Source: Methylosarcina fibrata AML-C10
GTDB lineage: Bacteria; Pseudomonadota; Gammaproteobacteria; Methylococcales; Methylomonadaceae
Assembly: GCF_000372865.1 (NCBI RefSeq)
Contig: NZ_KB889965.1
Location: forward strand, 1,609,849 to 1,673,848
DNA length: 64,000 bases
Direction of reading: 5' to 3'
Shown piece after piece: positions 56,704-64,000 of this stretch. The notes under the pieces were generated by a model, which made no database searches, was not told the DNA's origin, and saw only the letters and a list, made by a program, of their open reading frames with translations. Position numbers and translations under genes: made by a program. Every line of letters begins with the position of its first letter. Position 1 is the first letter of the stretch.

Positions 56704-56820
56704 CGGCGCTGCGCTCTTCTGTGGAGAAAACAGGAGGGCGCTCGAAGCACAAAGCAATTCGTAAGCATGGCTGAATAAGCCTTTTTTATAACCCAACAGT
56801 TAACTGCAAGGTCCCTGCCC

Positions 56821-57123
56821 GTGTTATATGCCATTATCAGCGAAGACGTAAAAGAAAGTCTGCCGAAACGGTTGTCCGTCCGGCCGAAACACCTGGCCCG
56901 GCTCCAGATGCTCCAGGAGGCCGGAAGACTGGTCCTGGCCGGCCCTCATCCGGCGATCGACTGCGAGAATCCGGGAGAGGCCGGATTCAGCGGCAGCCTT
57001 GTCGTGGCCGAATTCGACAGCCTGGAGGCGGCGCAACAATGGGCCGATCTCGACCCCTACGTCGAAGCGGGCGTCTATGCCAAAGTCACCGTCAAACCAT
57101 TCAAACAGGTCTTTCCCCAATGA
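56821..57123 (+). CDS. yciI: YciI-family protein
   Basis: The 100-residue product has the YciI ferredoxin-like fold: [37 protein letters not shown] with the conserved His, and [31 protein letters not shown] with the conserved Asp. Family members are probably enzymes of unknown reaction. The start is GTG 56821 with AAGG about 10 bases before. The stop overlaps the bolA start (ATGA), so they are translationally coupled. It lies 117 bases after yciB. Confidence 0.93.
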   Translation: MLYAIISEDVKESLPKRLSVRPKHLARLQMLQEAGRLVLAGPHPAIDCENPGEAGFSGSLVVAEFDSLEAAQQWADLDPYVEAGVYAKVTVKPFKQVFPQ

Positions 57124-57386
57124 CATCCCAACTCATCAAACAATTATTAACCGATGCGTTAAAGCCGGAAGTACTGGAAATCATCGACCACAGCGCGGCG
57201 CATGCCGGCCATGCCGGAGCGCAACAAGGCGGCGGGCACTATCACGTAACGATCGTATCGGAAGCATTCGAAGGAAAATCGATGGTGCAAAGACACCAAT
57301 TAATTTACCAAGCATTAGGAGACTTAATGAAACAACAAATCCATGCCTTAGGCATTAACGCCCTTTCACCGTCAGAAAAAAACTAA
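57120..57386 (+). CDS. bolA: BolA-family protein
   Basis: The 88-residue product has the BolA fold with [34 protein letters not shown] and the conserved C-terminal LGINALSP. BolA proteins pair with monothiol glutaredoxins to handle 2Fe-2S clusters and also affect morphology. The start ATG 57120 overlaps the yciI stop; longer starts in frame would sit inside yciI. The peptidylprolyl isomerase lipoprotein gene follows by 12 bases. Confidence 0.94.
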   Translation: MTSQLIKQLLTDALKPEVLEIIDHSAAHAGHAGAQQGGGHYHVTIVSEAFEGKSMVQRHQLIYQALGDLMKQQIHALGINALSPSEKN

Positions 57387-57398
57387 AGGAATCCATCC

Positions 57399-58460
57399 AT
57401 GAAAAAAACCGTTATCCCGTTCCTTGTTGCAGGCTCCGTCTGGCTTGCCGGTTGCCAGCAGAACGCCCCCGAAACCGAAAGCTCCGTCAGCACCGCACCG
57501 ACGACTCCGATCATCAAAAAAGAAGATGCGGCCGCCGAAGTCAACGGACAATACATCAGTAAAGCCGCGCTCGCCGACCTGGAAAAAGAAATTTCCGAAC
57601 GCAGCCACGGCCAGACCTTTCCGAAAGAAAAGCTGCTCGAAGAGTTGATCCAACGTGAATTGCTGGTGCAGGATGCGCTGAAAAAGCAGTTGGACAAATC
57701 CCCCGAATATCTGCAACAGCTTGAAAAAACCAAAAAAGCCTTATTGACCCAGGCCGATCTGCAAAATTTCCTGAAGGCCAATCCCGTCACCGACGCCGAA
57801 ATAAAGGCGGAGTACGACAGCAAAGTGGCTGCGGAAACCGGCACCGAATATAAAGCCCGACACATTCTGGTCAAGACCGAAAAAGAAGCCAAAAAACTGA
57901 TTGCAGACCTCGACAAAGGGGCCGATTTTGCCACTTTAGCCAATAAGTACTCTCTGGATGCGAAAGAATCGCAAAACGGCGGCGACTTGGGCTGGTTTGT
58001 CGCAAGTCAGATGGTTCCGCCTTTTTCGGATGCGGTCAGCAAGCTTGAAAACGGCAAATATACGAAAACGCCCGTACAGACTCAATTCGGCTGGCACGTC
58101 ATTCTGAGGGAAGACTCCCGCGCGCAAGTGCCGCCTCCGCTGGAATCGGTCAAAGACCAACTGATGCCTTATCTGCAACGGCAAAAAGTTCAAAAAATGA
58201 TTGAGGACCTGCGCAAACAGGCCAAAGTCGAAGTGCTGGTGCCTCTGACCGAAGAAAAGCCTAAAGAAACCGCAGCGCCTGCGGTAGAGCCGGCCCAACC
58301 GGAAGCCGCCGGCGAACCGGCTCAGGAGCCTGAAAAAGCGGCGGACCCGGAAAATAAAGCCGCTCCGGAAGCAGCAACTCCGGCCGAAGAAGCCAAACCC
58401 GAAGAGAAAAAATCGGAAAAAGCCGAACCGGAAGTCGAAAAAACCAAAGCTAAAAAATAG
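57399..58460 (+). CDS. Parvulin-type peptidylprolyl isomerase lipoprotein
   Basis: The 353-residue product has a type II signal peptide with lipobox WLAGC (Cys19), a SurA/PrsA-like N-terminal helical chaperone region (about 40-145), one parvulin domain (about 148-240; KARHILVKTEKEAKKLI, FATLANKYSLDAKESQNGGDLGWF, FGWHVI) and a low-complexity Ala/Glu/Lys/Pro tail (about 285-353). It is likely anchored to the outer membrane and assists folding of exported proteins. The acidic-basic tail is unusual and may span the periplasm or peptidoglycan. It is last in the yciB operon. Confidence 0.92.
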   Translation: MKKTVIPFLVAGSVWLAGCQQNAPETESSVSTAPTTPIIKKEDAAAEVNGQYISKAALADLEKEISERSHGQTFPKEKLLEELIQRELLVQDALKKQLDKSPEYLQQLEKTKKALLTQADLQNFLKANPVTDAEIKAEYDSKVAAETGTEYKARHILVKTEKEAKKLIADLDKGADFATLANKYSLDAKESQNGGDLGWFVASQMVPPFSDAVSKLENGKYTKTPVQTQFGWHVILREDSRAQVPPPLESVKDQLMPYLQRQKVQKMIEDLRKQAKVEVLVPLTEEKPKETAAPAVEPAQPEAAGEPAQEPEKAADPENKAAPEAATPAEEAKPEEKKSEKAEPEVEKTKAKK

Positions 58461-58468
58461 CAGTGCCG

Positions 58469-58497
58469 GTTGGGTTGCATGCTTTTTGCAACCCAAC
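58469..58497 (+). terminator. Stem-loop after the ppiC-type gene
   Basis: GTTGGGTTGC (58469-58478) pairs perfectly with GCAACCCAAC (58488-58497), a 10-bp stem with a 9-base T-rich loop, 8 bases after the stop codon. No T-run follows, so it may be a rho-assisted terminator or mRNA end stabiliser. Confidence 0.6.
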
Positions 58498-58692
58498 ATT
58501 CCCCCTGCGCCAACCTCAACCTACCCTGTCTTTGTAGACGGTTGTCCTGCAAACCGGGCACGGAAACGCGTCGCCTGGTCGACCTCGCTCCTCATTCAAA
58601 ATCTCAACCTTCCTGGCAAGAACGGCAATCCCGAAGATCGATAGCGGCGATTTCTCCGTGTTCACCGCAGCCGTATTGACAGGCTTCCCGAA

Positions 58693-60066
58693 TTAACCGG
58701 GCTCCGACTCTTCGCTCAAACGTTGCTTACTCTGTGACTGATTTCCGGATTTAAAATAACGGTCCGTTTCCTGCTTGACCACTCTGGACAGCCACAGCAG
58801 CCCGATCAGATTGGGTATCGCCATCATGCCGTTCATCAGATCGGAAAAATTCCAGACGAATTCCAGATTCATCATCGCGCCGACCATGACCATGACGATA
58901 AACACAATGCGATACGGACGTATGGCGCGCGGCCCCAGCAAATATTCAATCGCCTTCTCGCCGTAATAATTCCAGCCGATCAGCGTCGAATAGGCAAACA
59001 ACGCCGTCGCGAGCGCCACGATCATTTCGCCCGGGCTTCCCAGCGTTTCTCCGAAAGTGGCGCTGGTCAACTGGCCGGCGCTGACGCCTTGCGTCCAGGA
59101 TTGGCCGGTCAGAATCACCAGCGCCGTCATCGAACAGACCACGAGCGTATCGATGAAGGTCTGGGTCATGCTGACCAGTGCCTGTTTGACCGGATCCTGA
59201 GTGCGCGCGGCCGCGGCGGCGATCGGCGCAGAACCCAGTCCCGATTCGTTGGAAAAAACCCCGCGCGCCACTCCGTAACGCATGGCCGACGCCATGGTCG
59301 CTCCGGCAAAGCCGCCGGTGGCGGCAGTCGGCGCAAACGCATGCTGGAAAATCAGCGCCAAAGCCTCGGGAATCTCGGCCGCGTTCAGCGCCAGCACCGT
59401 CAGCGACGAGCCGACATAGCCGACGATCATGAACGGCACCAGAAACGACGTGAATTTACCGATAGAGCGGATGCCGCCCAAAATCACCAGCGCGGTCAAC
59501 AGCATCAGAATGACGCCGGTCACCCACGGCTCGACGTGAAAGGAAGTTTCCAGTATTTTCGCGGTGGAATTGGCCTGGGTCATGTTGCCGATGCCGAACG
59601 TCGCCAGCGCGGTAAATACCGCGAACAGGCCACCCAGCCAGGGCAGTCCCACGCCCTTGGCCAGATAATACATCGGACCGCCGCGCATGCCGTACTCTCC
59701 CCTTTCCCGGTACTTGACCGCCAGCACCGCTTCCGAATACTTGGTCACCATCCCGACCAGACCGGTCATCCACATCCAGAAGACCGCCCCCGGCCCGCCC
59801 AGACTGATCGCGGTCGCAACGCCGACGATGTTGCCGATGCCGACGGTGGCCGCCAAGGCGGTCATTAAGGCGGCAAAATGGCTGATGTCGCCGTCGCGGC
59901 AGTGTTCTTTAAGAAAAATCAGACGGAACGCCAAAGGCAGCGCCCGGAACTGCAAGCCTTTCAGCAAAACGGTCAGATACAGTCCCGTCCCTACCAGCAG
60001 GATCAGCATCGGCGGTCCCCACACCCAACCCGATACCGTGGCTATCGCCGATTCGATGGCGTTCAT
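58693..60066 (-). CDS. Alanine/glycine:sodium symporter (AGCS family)
   Basis: The 457-residue inner-membrane protein has 10-11 transmembrane helices. It carries the family signatures [20 protein letters not shown] followed by [19 protein letters not shown], and the [15 protein letters not shown] region that lines the amino-acid site. AGCS proteins take up alanine or glycine with Na+. The C-terminal end is polar. It lies 151 bases after the fumarase gene on the same strand; no riboswitch-like structure was recognised in that gap. Confidence 0.93.
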   Translation of the reverse strand: MNAIESAIATVSGWVWGPPMLILLVGTGLYLTVLLKGLQFRALPLAFRLIFLKEHCRDGDISHFAALMTALAATVGIGNIVGVATAISLGGPGAVFWMWMTGLVGMVTKYSEAVLAVKYRERGEYGMRGGPMYYLAKGVGLPWLGGLFAVFTALATFGIGNMTQANSTAKILETSFHVEPWVTGVILMLLTALVILGGIRSIGKFTSFLVPFMIVGYVGSSLTVLALNAAEIPEALALIFQHAFAPTAATGGFAGATMASAMRYGVARGVFSNESGLGSAPIAAAAARTQDPVKQALVSMTQTFIDTLVVCSMTALVILTGQSWTQGVSAGQLTSATFGETLGSPGEMIVALATALFAYSTLIGWNYYGEKAIEYLLGPRAIRPYRIVFIVMVMVGAMMNLEFVWNFSDLMNGMMAIPNLIGLLWLSRVVKQETDRYFKSGNQSQSKQRLSEESEPG

Positions 60067-60217
60067 TGCATTATCTCCATGACTTGAATTGATTGTTTAA
60101 AACGGCAGGAACGGACGTGATTCAATTCATGAGCCATCACCGGCCGAGCTCGTTGAACCCTAGCCTTCCGAAGGTTGAACGCCGCCTCCGCCTGGTCTGC
60201 CGCCAAAATGTCGGTGA

Positions 60218-61741
60218 TTATTTTTCAAGAACGGGAATCTTGCCGATTCTTTGCTGCCAGATTTTGGGCGCCGACTGATGAATCGACTCGCCCCGGCTGT
60301 CAACCGCCACCGTCACCGGCATGTCTTCGACGACAAATTCATGAATCGCTTCCATGCCGAGGTCTTCGAAGGCCACAACACGGGATTGACGTATCGCTTT
60401 CGACACCAGATAAGCGGCGCCGCCTACCGCGATCAGATAAACGGCCCGATGGGCCTTGATCGCCGCAATGGCCGAAGGCCCCCGCTCGGCCTTGCCGATC
60501 ATGCCCAGCAAGCCGGTGTGGGCCAGCATGGCGTCGGTAAACTTGTCCATGCGAGTTGCCGTGGTCGGACCGGCAGGCCCTACGACTTCATCCCGAACCG
60601 GATCGACCGGCCCTACGTAATAGATGAATTTATTGGTAAAGTCGACCCCTTCCGGCAAAGGCTGGCCTTGTTCGAACAGTTCGACCATGCGTTTGTGCGC
60701 CGCGTCCCGCCCGGTCAGCAAGGTCCCGCTCAGCAGCAGGGTCTCGCCCGGCTTCCAGGCGGCCACCTCGCTCAGGGTCAGCGTATCCAGATGGACCCGG
60801 CGGGAACCTGCGCCGGCTTCCCGTGTGATCAGGGGCCAATCTTCCAGACGGGGCGGCTTGAGCTCGGCAGGCCCCGAACCGTCCAACACAAAATGCGCAT
60901 GGCGGGTGGCCGCGCAATTCGGAATCATCGCGACCGGTTTGTTGGCCGCATGCGTCGGATAATCCCTGATTTTAATGTCCAGCACGGTGGTCAGCCCGCC
61001 CAGTCCCTGCGCGCCGATGCCCAGCGCATTCACCTTCTCGTAGAGTTCCAGGCGCAGTTCCTCAAGCCGGCTGGCGGATCCTCGGGCGATCAGCTCCTGG
61101 ATGTCGATGGTTTCCATGCAAGCCTGCTTCGCCAGCAGCATCGCTTTTTCGGCGGTGCCGCCGATGCCGAGCCCCAGGATGCCGGGCGGACACCAGCCGG
61201 CTCCCATCGCCGGAACCGTGTTTAATACCCAGTCGACGATGCTGTCCGACGGGTTCAGCATGGCAAATTTCGCTTTGGCTTCGGAACCTCCGCCTTTGGC
61301 CGCGACATTCACTTCCACCTTGTCGCCCAGGACCGTTTCCATGTGCACCACGGCCGGCGTATTGTCCCCGGTATTAATGCGCAGGCCGGCCGAATCCTTC
61401 AGAACGGAAGCTCTGAGCACGTTGTCCGGATGCCGATAGGCACGCCTGACGCCTTCGTTCACCATGTCGGTGACCGACAGCTCCGCCTCCCAGCGGACGT
61501 CCATGCCGATTTTCAAAAACACGGTAACGATGCCGGTATCCTGGCATATCGGACGACGCCCTTCGGCGCACATCCTGGAGTTGATCAGAATTTGCGCCAT
61601 CGCATCCCTGGCGGCCGGGCTTTGTTCTTTTCGGTAGGCTTCGTTTAAGGCGTTGATGAAATCGGGCGGATGATAATAGGAGATATACTGCAAAGAGTCG
61701 GCGACGCTCTGGATGAAATCGTCTTGTCTGATTACGCTCAT
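60218..61741 (-). CDS. fumA: Fumarate hydratase class I (4Fe-4S)
   Basis: Interconverts fumarate and malate in the TCA cycle, in the cytosol. The 507-residue product has the N-terminal hydratase domain with cluster cysteine regions RPICQDTGIVTVF, MAGWCPPG-like GAGWCPPGILGLGIGG, KQACMET and IPNCAATRHAHF. It also has the C-terminal beta-subunit domain (LLLSGTLLTGRDAAHKRM, GPAGPTTATRMDKF, AVDSRGESIH). Both halves are in one polypeptide as in E. coli FumA/FumB. The oxygen-sensitive cluster form is common in methanotrophs. The large GT2 gene lies upstream on the same strand. Confidence 0.96.
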   Translation of the reverse strand: MSVIRQDDFIQSVADSLQYISYYHPPDFINALNEAYRKEQSPAARDAMAQILINSRMCAEGRRPICQDTGIVTVFLKIGMDVRWEAELSVTDMVNEGVRRAYRHPDNVLRASVLKDSAGLRINTGDNTPAVVHMETVLGDKVEVNVAAKGGGSEAKAKFAMLNPSDSIVDWVLNTVPAMGAGWCPPGILGLGIGGTAEKAMLLAKQACMETIDIQELIARGSASRLEELRLELYEKVNALGIGAQGLGGLTTVLDIKIRDYPTHAANKPVAMIPNCAATRHAHFVLDGSGPAELKPPRLEDWPLITREAGAGSRRVHLDTLTLSEVAAWKPGETLLLSGTLLTGRDAAHKRMVELFEQGQPLPEGVDFTNKFIYYVGPVDPVRDEVVGPAGPTTATRMDKFTDAMLAHTGLLGMIGKAERGPSAIAAIKAHRAVYLIAVGGAAYLVSKAIRQSRVVAFEDLGMEAIHEFVVEDMPVTVAVDSRGESIHQSAPKIWQQRIGKIPVLEK

Positions 61742-61837
61742 GATCGGTCCGCTCTCGCGGCGGTATCGGGAAGTTGGGAACGGCCGGCGGCGCCGTCATC
61801 GGTGCGCCGCCGAGTGGATGCAGAATGTCGAGCCGGT

Positions 61838-64000
61838 TTACTGAAACTCGGTTTCATCCAGTTCTTCGAAAGAAGCGGAGGATTTGGAGAAATAGCTGGG
61901 CGCAATGCTGATCAGCATCGTTATCAGCGCGGCGACATACGGAACGGATTGCACCGACAACACCGCCATCCATAATTTGCCGCTCAGATTGTCGAAATGC
62001 TCGAGCGAGCCCATGCCCCAGATGCCCAGCGCCAACAGGGTCAGCAAGAAGATTTCCTGCCGGATGGTCATCAGGCCGGTAAAAAGAAGCCCGAGCTTTT
62101 CGTATTTCGGTGTGCGCATGAAAGGCTTGCCGGGAACGAACATGCCCTGCCATACGCCGCGCGCAACGGTATGAGTCAGCGCCAGCCCCGACAGCGAGGC
62201 GCCCAGAGACTGCCAGACCGAGCACGGAACGCGGACCTGATAAAGCCACAAGCTGCGCAGGACTTTAAAAGTAAACAAGCCGATCGTCGGCAGCAGGAAG
62301 GCGTTCACCGGAATCTCGCTATGGATCGGATCGAGGAAGATCAAACCGGTCAGAATCAGGCTGGCGCAGGTGAACACCAAGGCCAGCGCGTCCGAAAACC
62401 AGGGCAGCCAGCCGGCGATGAAATAATAACGCTGCGCCGAAGTCAGCGGCGATTTCTTGGTCGGCAGGAAACTGCGCCAGTGCGCCTTGATGATTTGCAT
62501 CGCGCCGTAAACCCAGCGGAAGCGCTGAGTCATGTAACCGGACATCGTATCCGGCATCAGGCCGCGGCCGAACGATTCCTTGCAGTAAACCGAATCGTAG
62601 CCGGCTTCGTAGAGGCGCAAGCCCAGCTCGCTGTCCTCGCAGATGCACCATTCGGACCACTTGCCGACCTCCAGCAAGGCCGACTTTCTGATCATGGTCA
62701 TCGTGCCGTGCTGAATAATCGCATTGTATTCGTTGCGTTGCACCATGCCGATATTGAAGAATCCCGCGTATTCCCAATAACAGTTCGATTTAAAGGTGCT
62801 GACGTGCAGATCCCGGTAATCCTGGGGCGACTGCACAAAACCGACGTTTTCGTTGTCGAAATAAGGCACCATGCTCTTCAGCCAGTCCGGCGACAGGACA
62901 TAATCGCTGTCGATGATCGCGATGATTTCGGCATCGGGCGCGGTTTGCTCGAGCGCGTGATTGATGGCGCCGGCCTTGAATCCGGGCCAGTTTTCCAGAT
63001 GGAAGAACCGGAACATCGGCCCCAATCGCTCGCAATCGGCCTTGACCGGTTCCCAAACGGCCGGATCCTTGGTATTGTTGTCCATGACCAGCACTTCCAG
63101 ATTCGGATAATCCACCTTGGCGAGCGCTTCCAGCGTTTTCCGGACCATCATCGGCGGCTCGTTGTGAATCGGCAAGTGCAGGGACACCTTCGGGTATTTG
63201 AAATCGGGGCCCGGCGTCAGCGGCTTGAAGGTGCGGGCCGTCTGTCGATGCCAGACGACTTCGGCGATCTCCAGCGCTTCGATCAACAGGATGAAGACCG
63301 CGATGATCTGCATCAGGACCAGCAGCACCCAGAAAAGTATCGTCAGATTGGTCTGATATTGCTGGGCACCGATCGATACCGTCCAGAAAATCGTCGAGGC
63401 GGCCAGGTTGGCGATCAGCCCGAAAAACAGCATGCCGGGTAACTTGAGGGTCCGACGGGTGAACAGGAACAGTCCCATCAACACCACGCTGAAACCCGCC
63501 GCGCCTACCGCCCAGTGTTTCCAGCCGGGCAGCGCCAGCACCGCGCCTTCCATCGGGTATTTCGGCTGCCGGTCGGCATTGAATATCCCCCAGTAGGCGC
63601 CGGCCGAACCTTCGATCGCCATTTTCCACGGCTGGTCGAACGCCTCCACGATGTAATAAGCCAGATGCTCATCGGCCGCCCGGTTCAGGAACTCGCGCAA
63701 AAACCGGGCCTGATTGGTGCGGGACGCAGTCGCATGTTTATAGGGTTGGCCGTCCGAAGGCCAGCCGACTTCGGTAATCACGATCGGCTTGTTCGGATAG
63801 GCCTTTTGCAATTCGTAGTATTTCTCGAAGACGAAATCGACCGCATCTTCCGCAGCAATGCCGTTCCAGTAAGGCAGAATATGGGCGCCGATAAAATCGA
63901 CTTCCTTGACCAGATCAGGATTTTTCAACCAGATGTCGAAGGTTTCCGACGTACTGACCGGCCGCCAGGTGCGTTTTTTCACCTCGCGGATGTATTCGAT
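61838..64000 (-). CDS. GH17-GT2 fused membrane glucan synthase (NdvB-like), 5' end outside window
   Basis: The gene runs off the window end; the frame is open to base 64000, so at least 720 residues are visible and more lie beyond. The N-terminal part is a GH17-like barrel (DFIGAHILPYWNGI, PIVITEVGWPSDG with the catalytic Glu). Two to three transmembrane helices follow, then a GT2 domain with VLVMDNNTKDP, IIDSDYVLSPDWL (DxD), CEDSELGLRLYEAGY and QRFRWVYGAM (QxxRW), and about four more helices. The layout matches NdvB-type beta-1,3-glucosyltransferases that make periplasmic glucans. Family is clear; the product is inferred. Confidence 0.88.
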   Translation of the reverse strand: MEYIREVKKRTWRPVSTSETFDIWLKNPDLVKEVDFIGAHILPYWNGIAAEDAVDFVFEKYYELQKAYPNKPIVITEVGWPSDGQPYKHATASRTNQARFLREFLNRAADEHLAYYIVEAFDQPWKMAIEGSAGAYWGIFNADRQPKYPMEGAVLALPGWKHWAVGAAGFSVVLMGLFLFTRRTLKLPGMLFFGLIANLAASTIFWTVSIGAQQYQTNLTILFWVLLVLMQIIAVFILLIEALEIAEVVWHRQTARTFKPLTPGPDFKYPKVSLHLPIHNEPPMMVRKTLEALAKVDYPNLEVLVMDNNTKDPAVWEPVKADCERLGPMFRFFHLENWPGFKAGAINHALEQTAPDAEIIAIIDSDYVLSPDWLKSMVPYFDNENVGFVQSPQDYRDLHVSTFKSNCYWEYAGFFNIGMVQRNEYNAIIQHGTMTMIRKSALLEVGKWSEWCICEDSELGLRLYEAGYDSVYCKESFGRGLMPDTMSGYMTQRFRWVYGAMQIIKAHWRSFLPTKKSPLTSAQRYYFIAGWLPWFSDALALVFTCASLILTGLIFLDPIHSEIPVNAFLLPTIGLFTFKVLRSLWLYQVRVPCSVWQSLGASLSGLALTHTVARGVWQGMFVPGKPFMRTPKYEKLGLLFTGLMTIRQEIFLLTLLALGIWGMGSLEHFDNLSGKLWMAVLSVQSVPYVAALITMLISIAPSYFSKSSASFEELDETEFQ

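Overview
The window looks like chromosomal DNA of a type I (gammaproteobacterial) methanotroph, order Methylococcales. The best lineage marker is a B12-binding radical SAM protein matching hopanoid C-3 methylase (HpnR). Also fitting are a periplasmic methanethiol oxidase (SBP56) operon, the gammaproteobacterial blocks accA-tilS / pyrG-kdsA-eno-ftsB and yciB-yciI-bolA-ppiC, and moderately GC-rich, tightly packed genes. Genus cannot be fixed from the sequence alone. No rRNA, tRNA, CRISPR array, prophage or intact insertion sequence was seen.

Layout. 0-9 kb: the end of cysN with a decayed APS-kinase tail, a secreted fibronectin-III/TIM-barrel protein, a lone mlaC, hemB, aroE, a gamma-carbonic-anhydrase-like protein, a palindromic repeat, an alanine-rich lipoprotein and a YchJ-type protein. 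9.8-16.1 kb: a Crp/Fnr regulator, then four signalling genes on the minus strand (CHASE3 histidine kinase, single-domain receiver, receiver-kinase hybrid, NtrC-type sigma-54 activator). 16.1-17.0 kb: a gene-free stretch holding a roughly 230-bp unit duplicated at a constant offset of 339 bp, each copy with a DnaA-box cluster and an AT-rich flank. 17-25 kb: hrpA, a cyclic-nucleotide-binding protein, hpnR, a double-CXXC protein like Myxococcus SitI6-type immunity proteins, and a DJ-1/PfpI protein. 25.4-32 kb: a voltage-gated-type K+ channel with an RCK domain plus a second RCK protein, a sodium/solute symporter and a PAS-GGDEF-EAL protein.

32.7-43.4 kb: a small lipoprotein, then tetR-DUF4242-ferredoxin-SBP56, whose promoter carries a perfect 12-bp palindrome between the -35 and -10 boxes and appears to give an almost leaderless tetR message. 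This faces the housekeeping run ftsB, eno, kdsA, pyrG, tilS, accA on the minus strand. 43.6-49.1 kb: a drug-efflux locus (FUSC protein, HlyD-type adaptor and YtcA lipoprotein on one strand, a TolC-type outer-membrane factor divergent). 49.7-54.8 kb: an orphan SoxB-like thiosulfohydrolase next to an MCE lipid-transport operon (STAS-MlaE, ATPase, MCE protein, auxiliary lipoprotein). 55.2-64 kb: a DUF1244 protein, the yciB-bolA-ppiC block, an alanine/sodium symporter, class I fumarase and a GH17-GT2 glucan synthase that runs off the window end.

The most unusual items are the duplicated DnaA-box region at 16.4-17.0 kb, the TetR-controlled SBP56 operon with its intrapromoter operator, the four-component phosphorelay cluster, and the SitI6-like gene with no visible toxin partner. 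All assignments come from reading the translated sequence and remembered family motifs; no database search was run.
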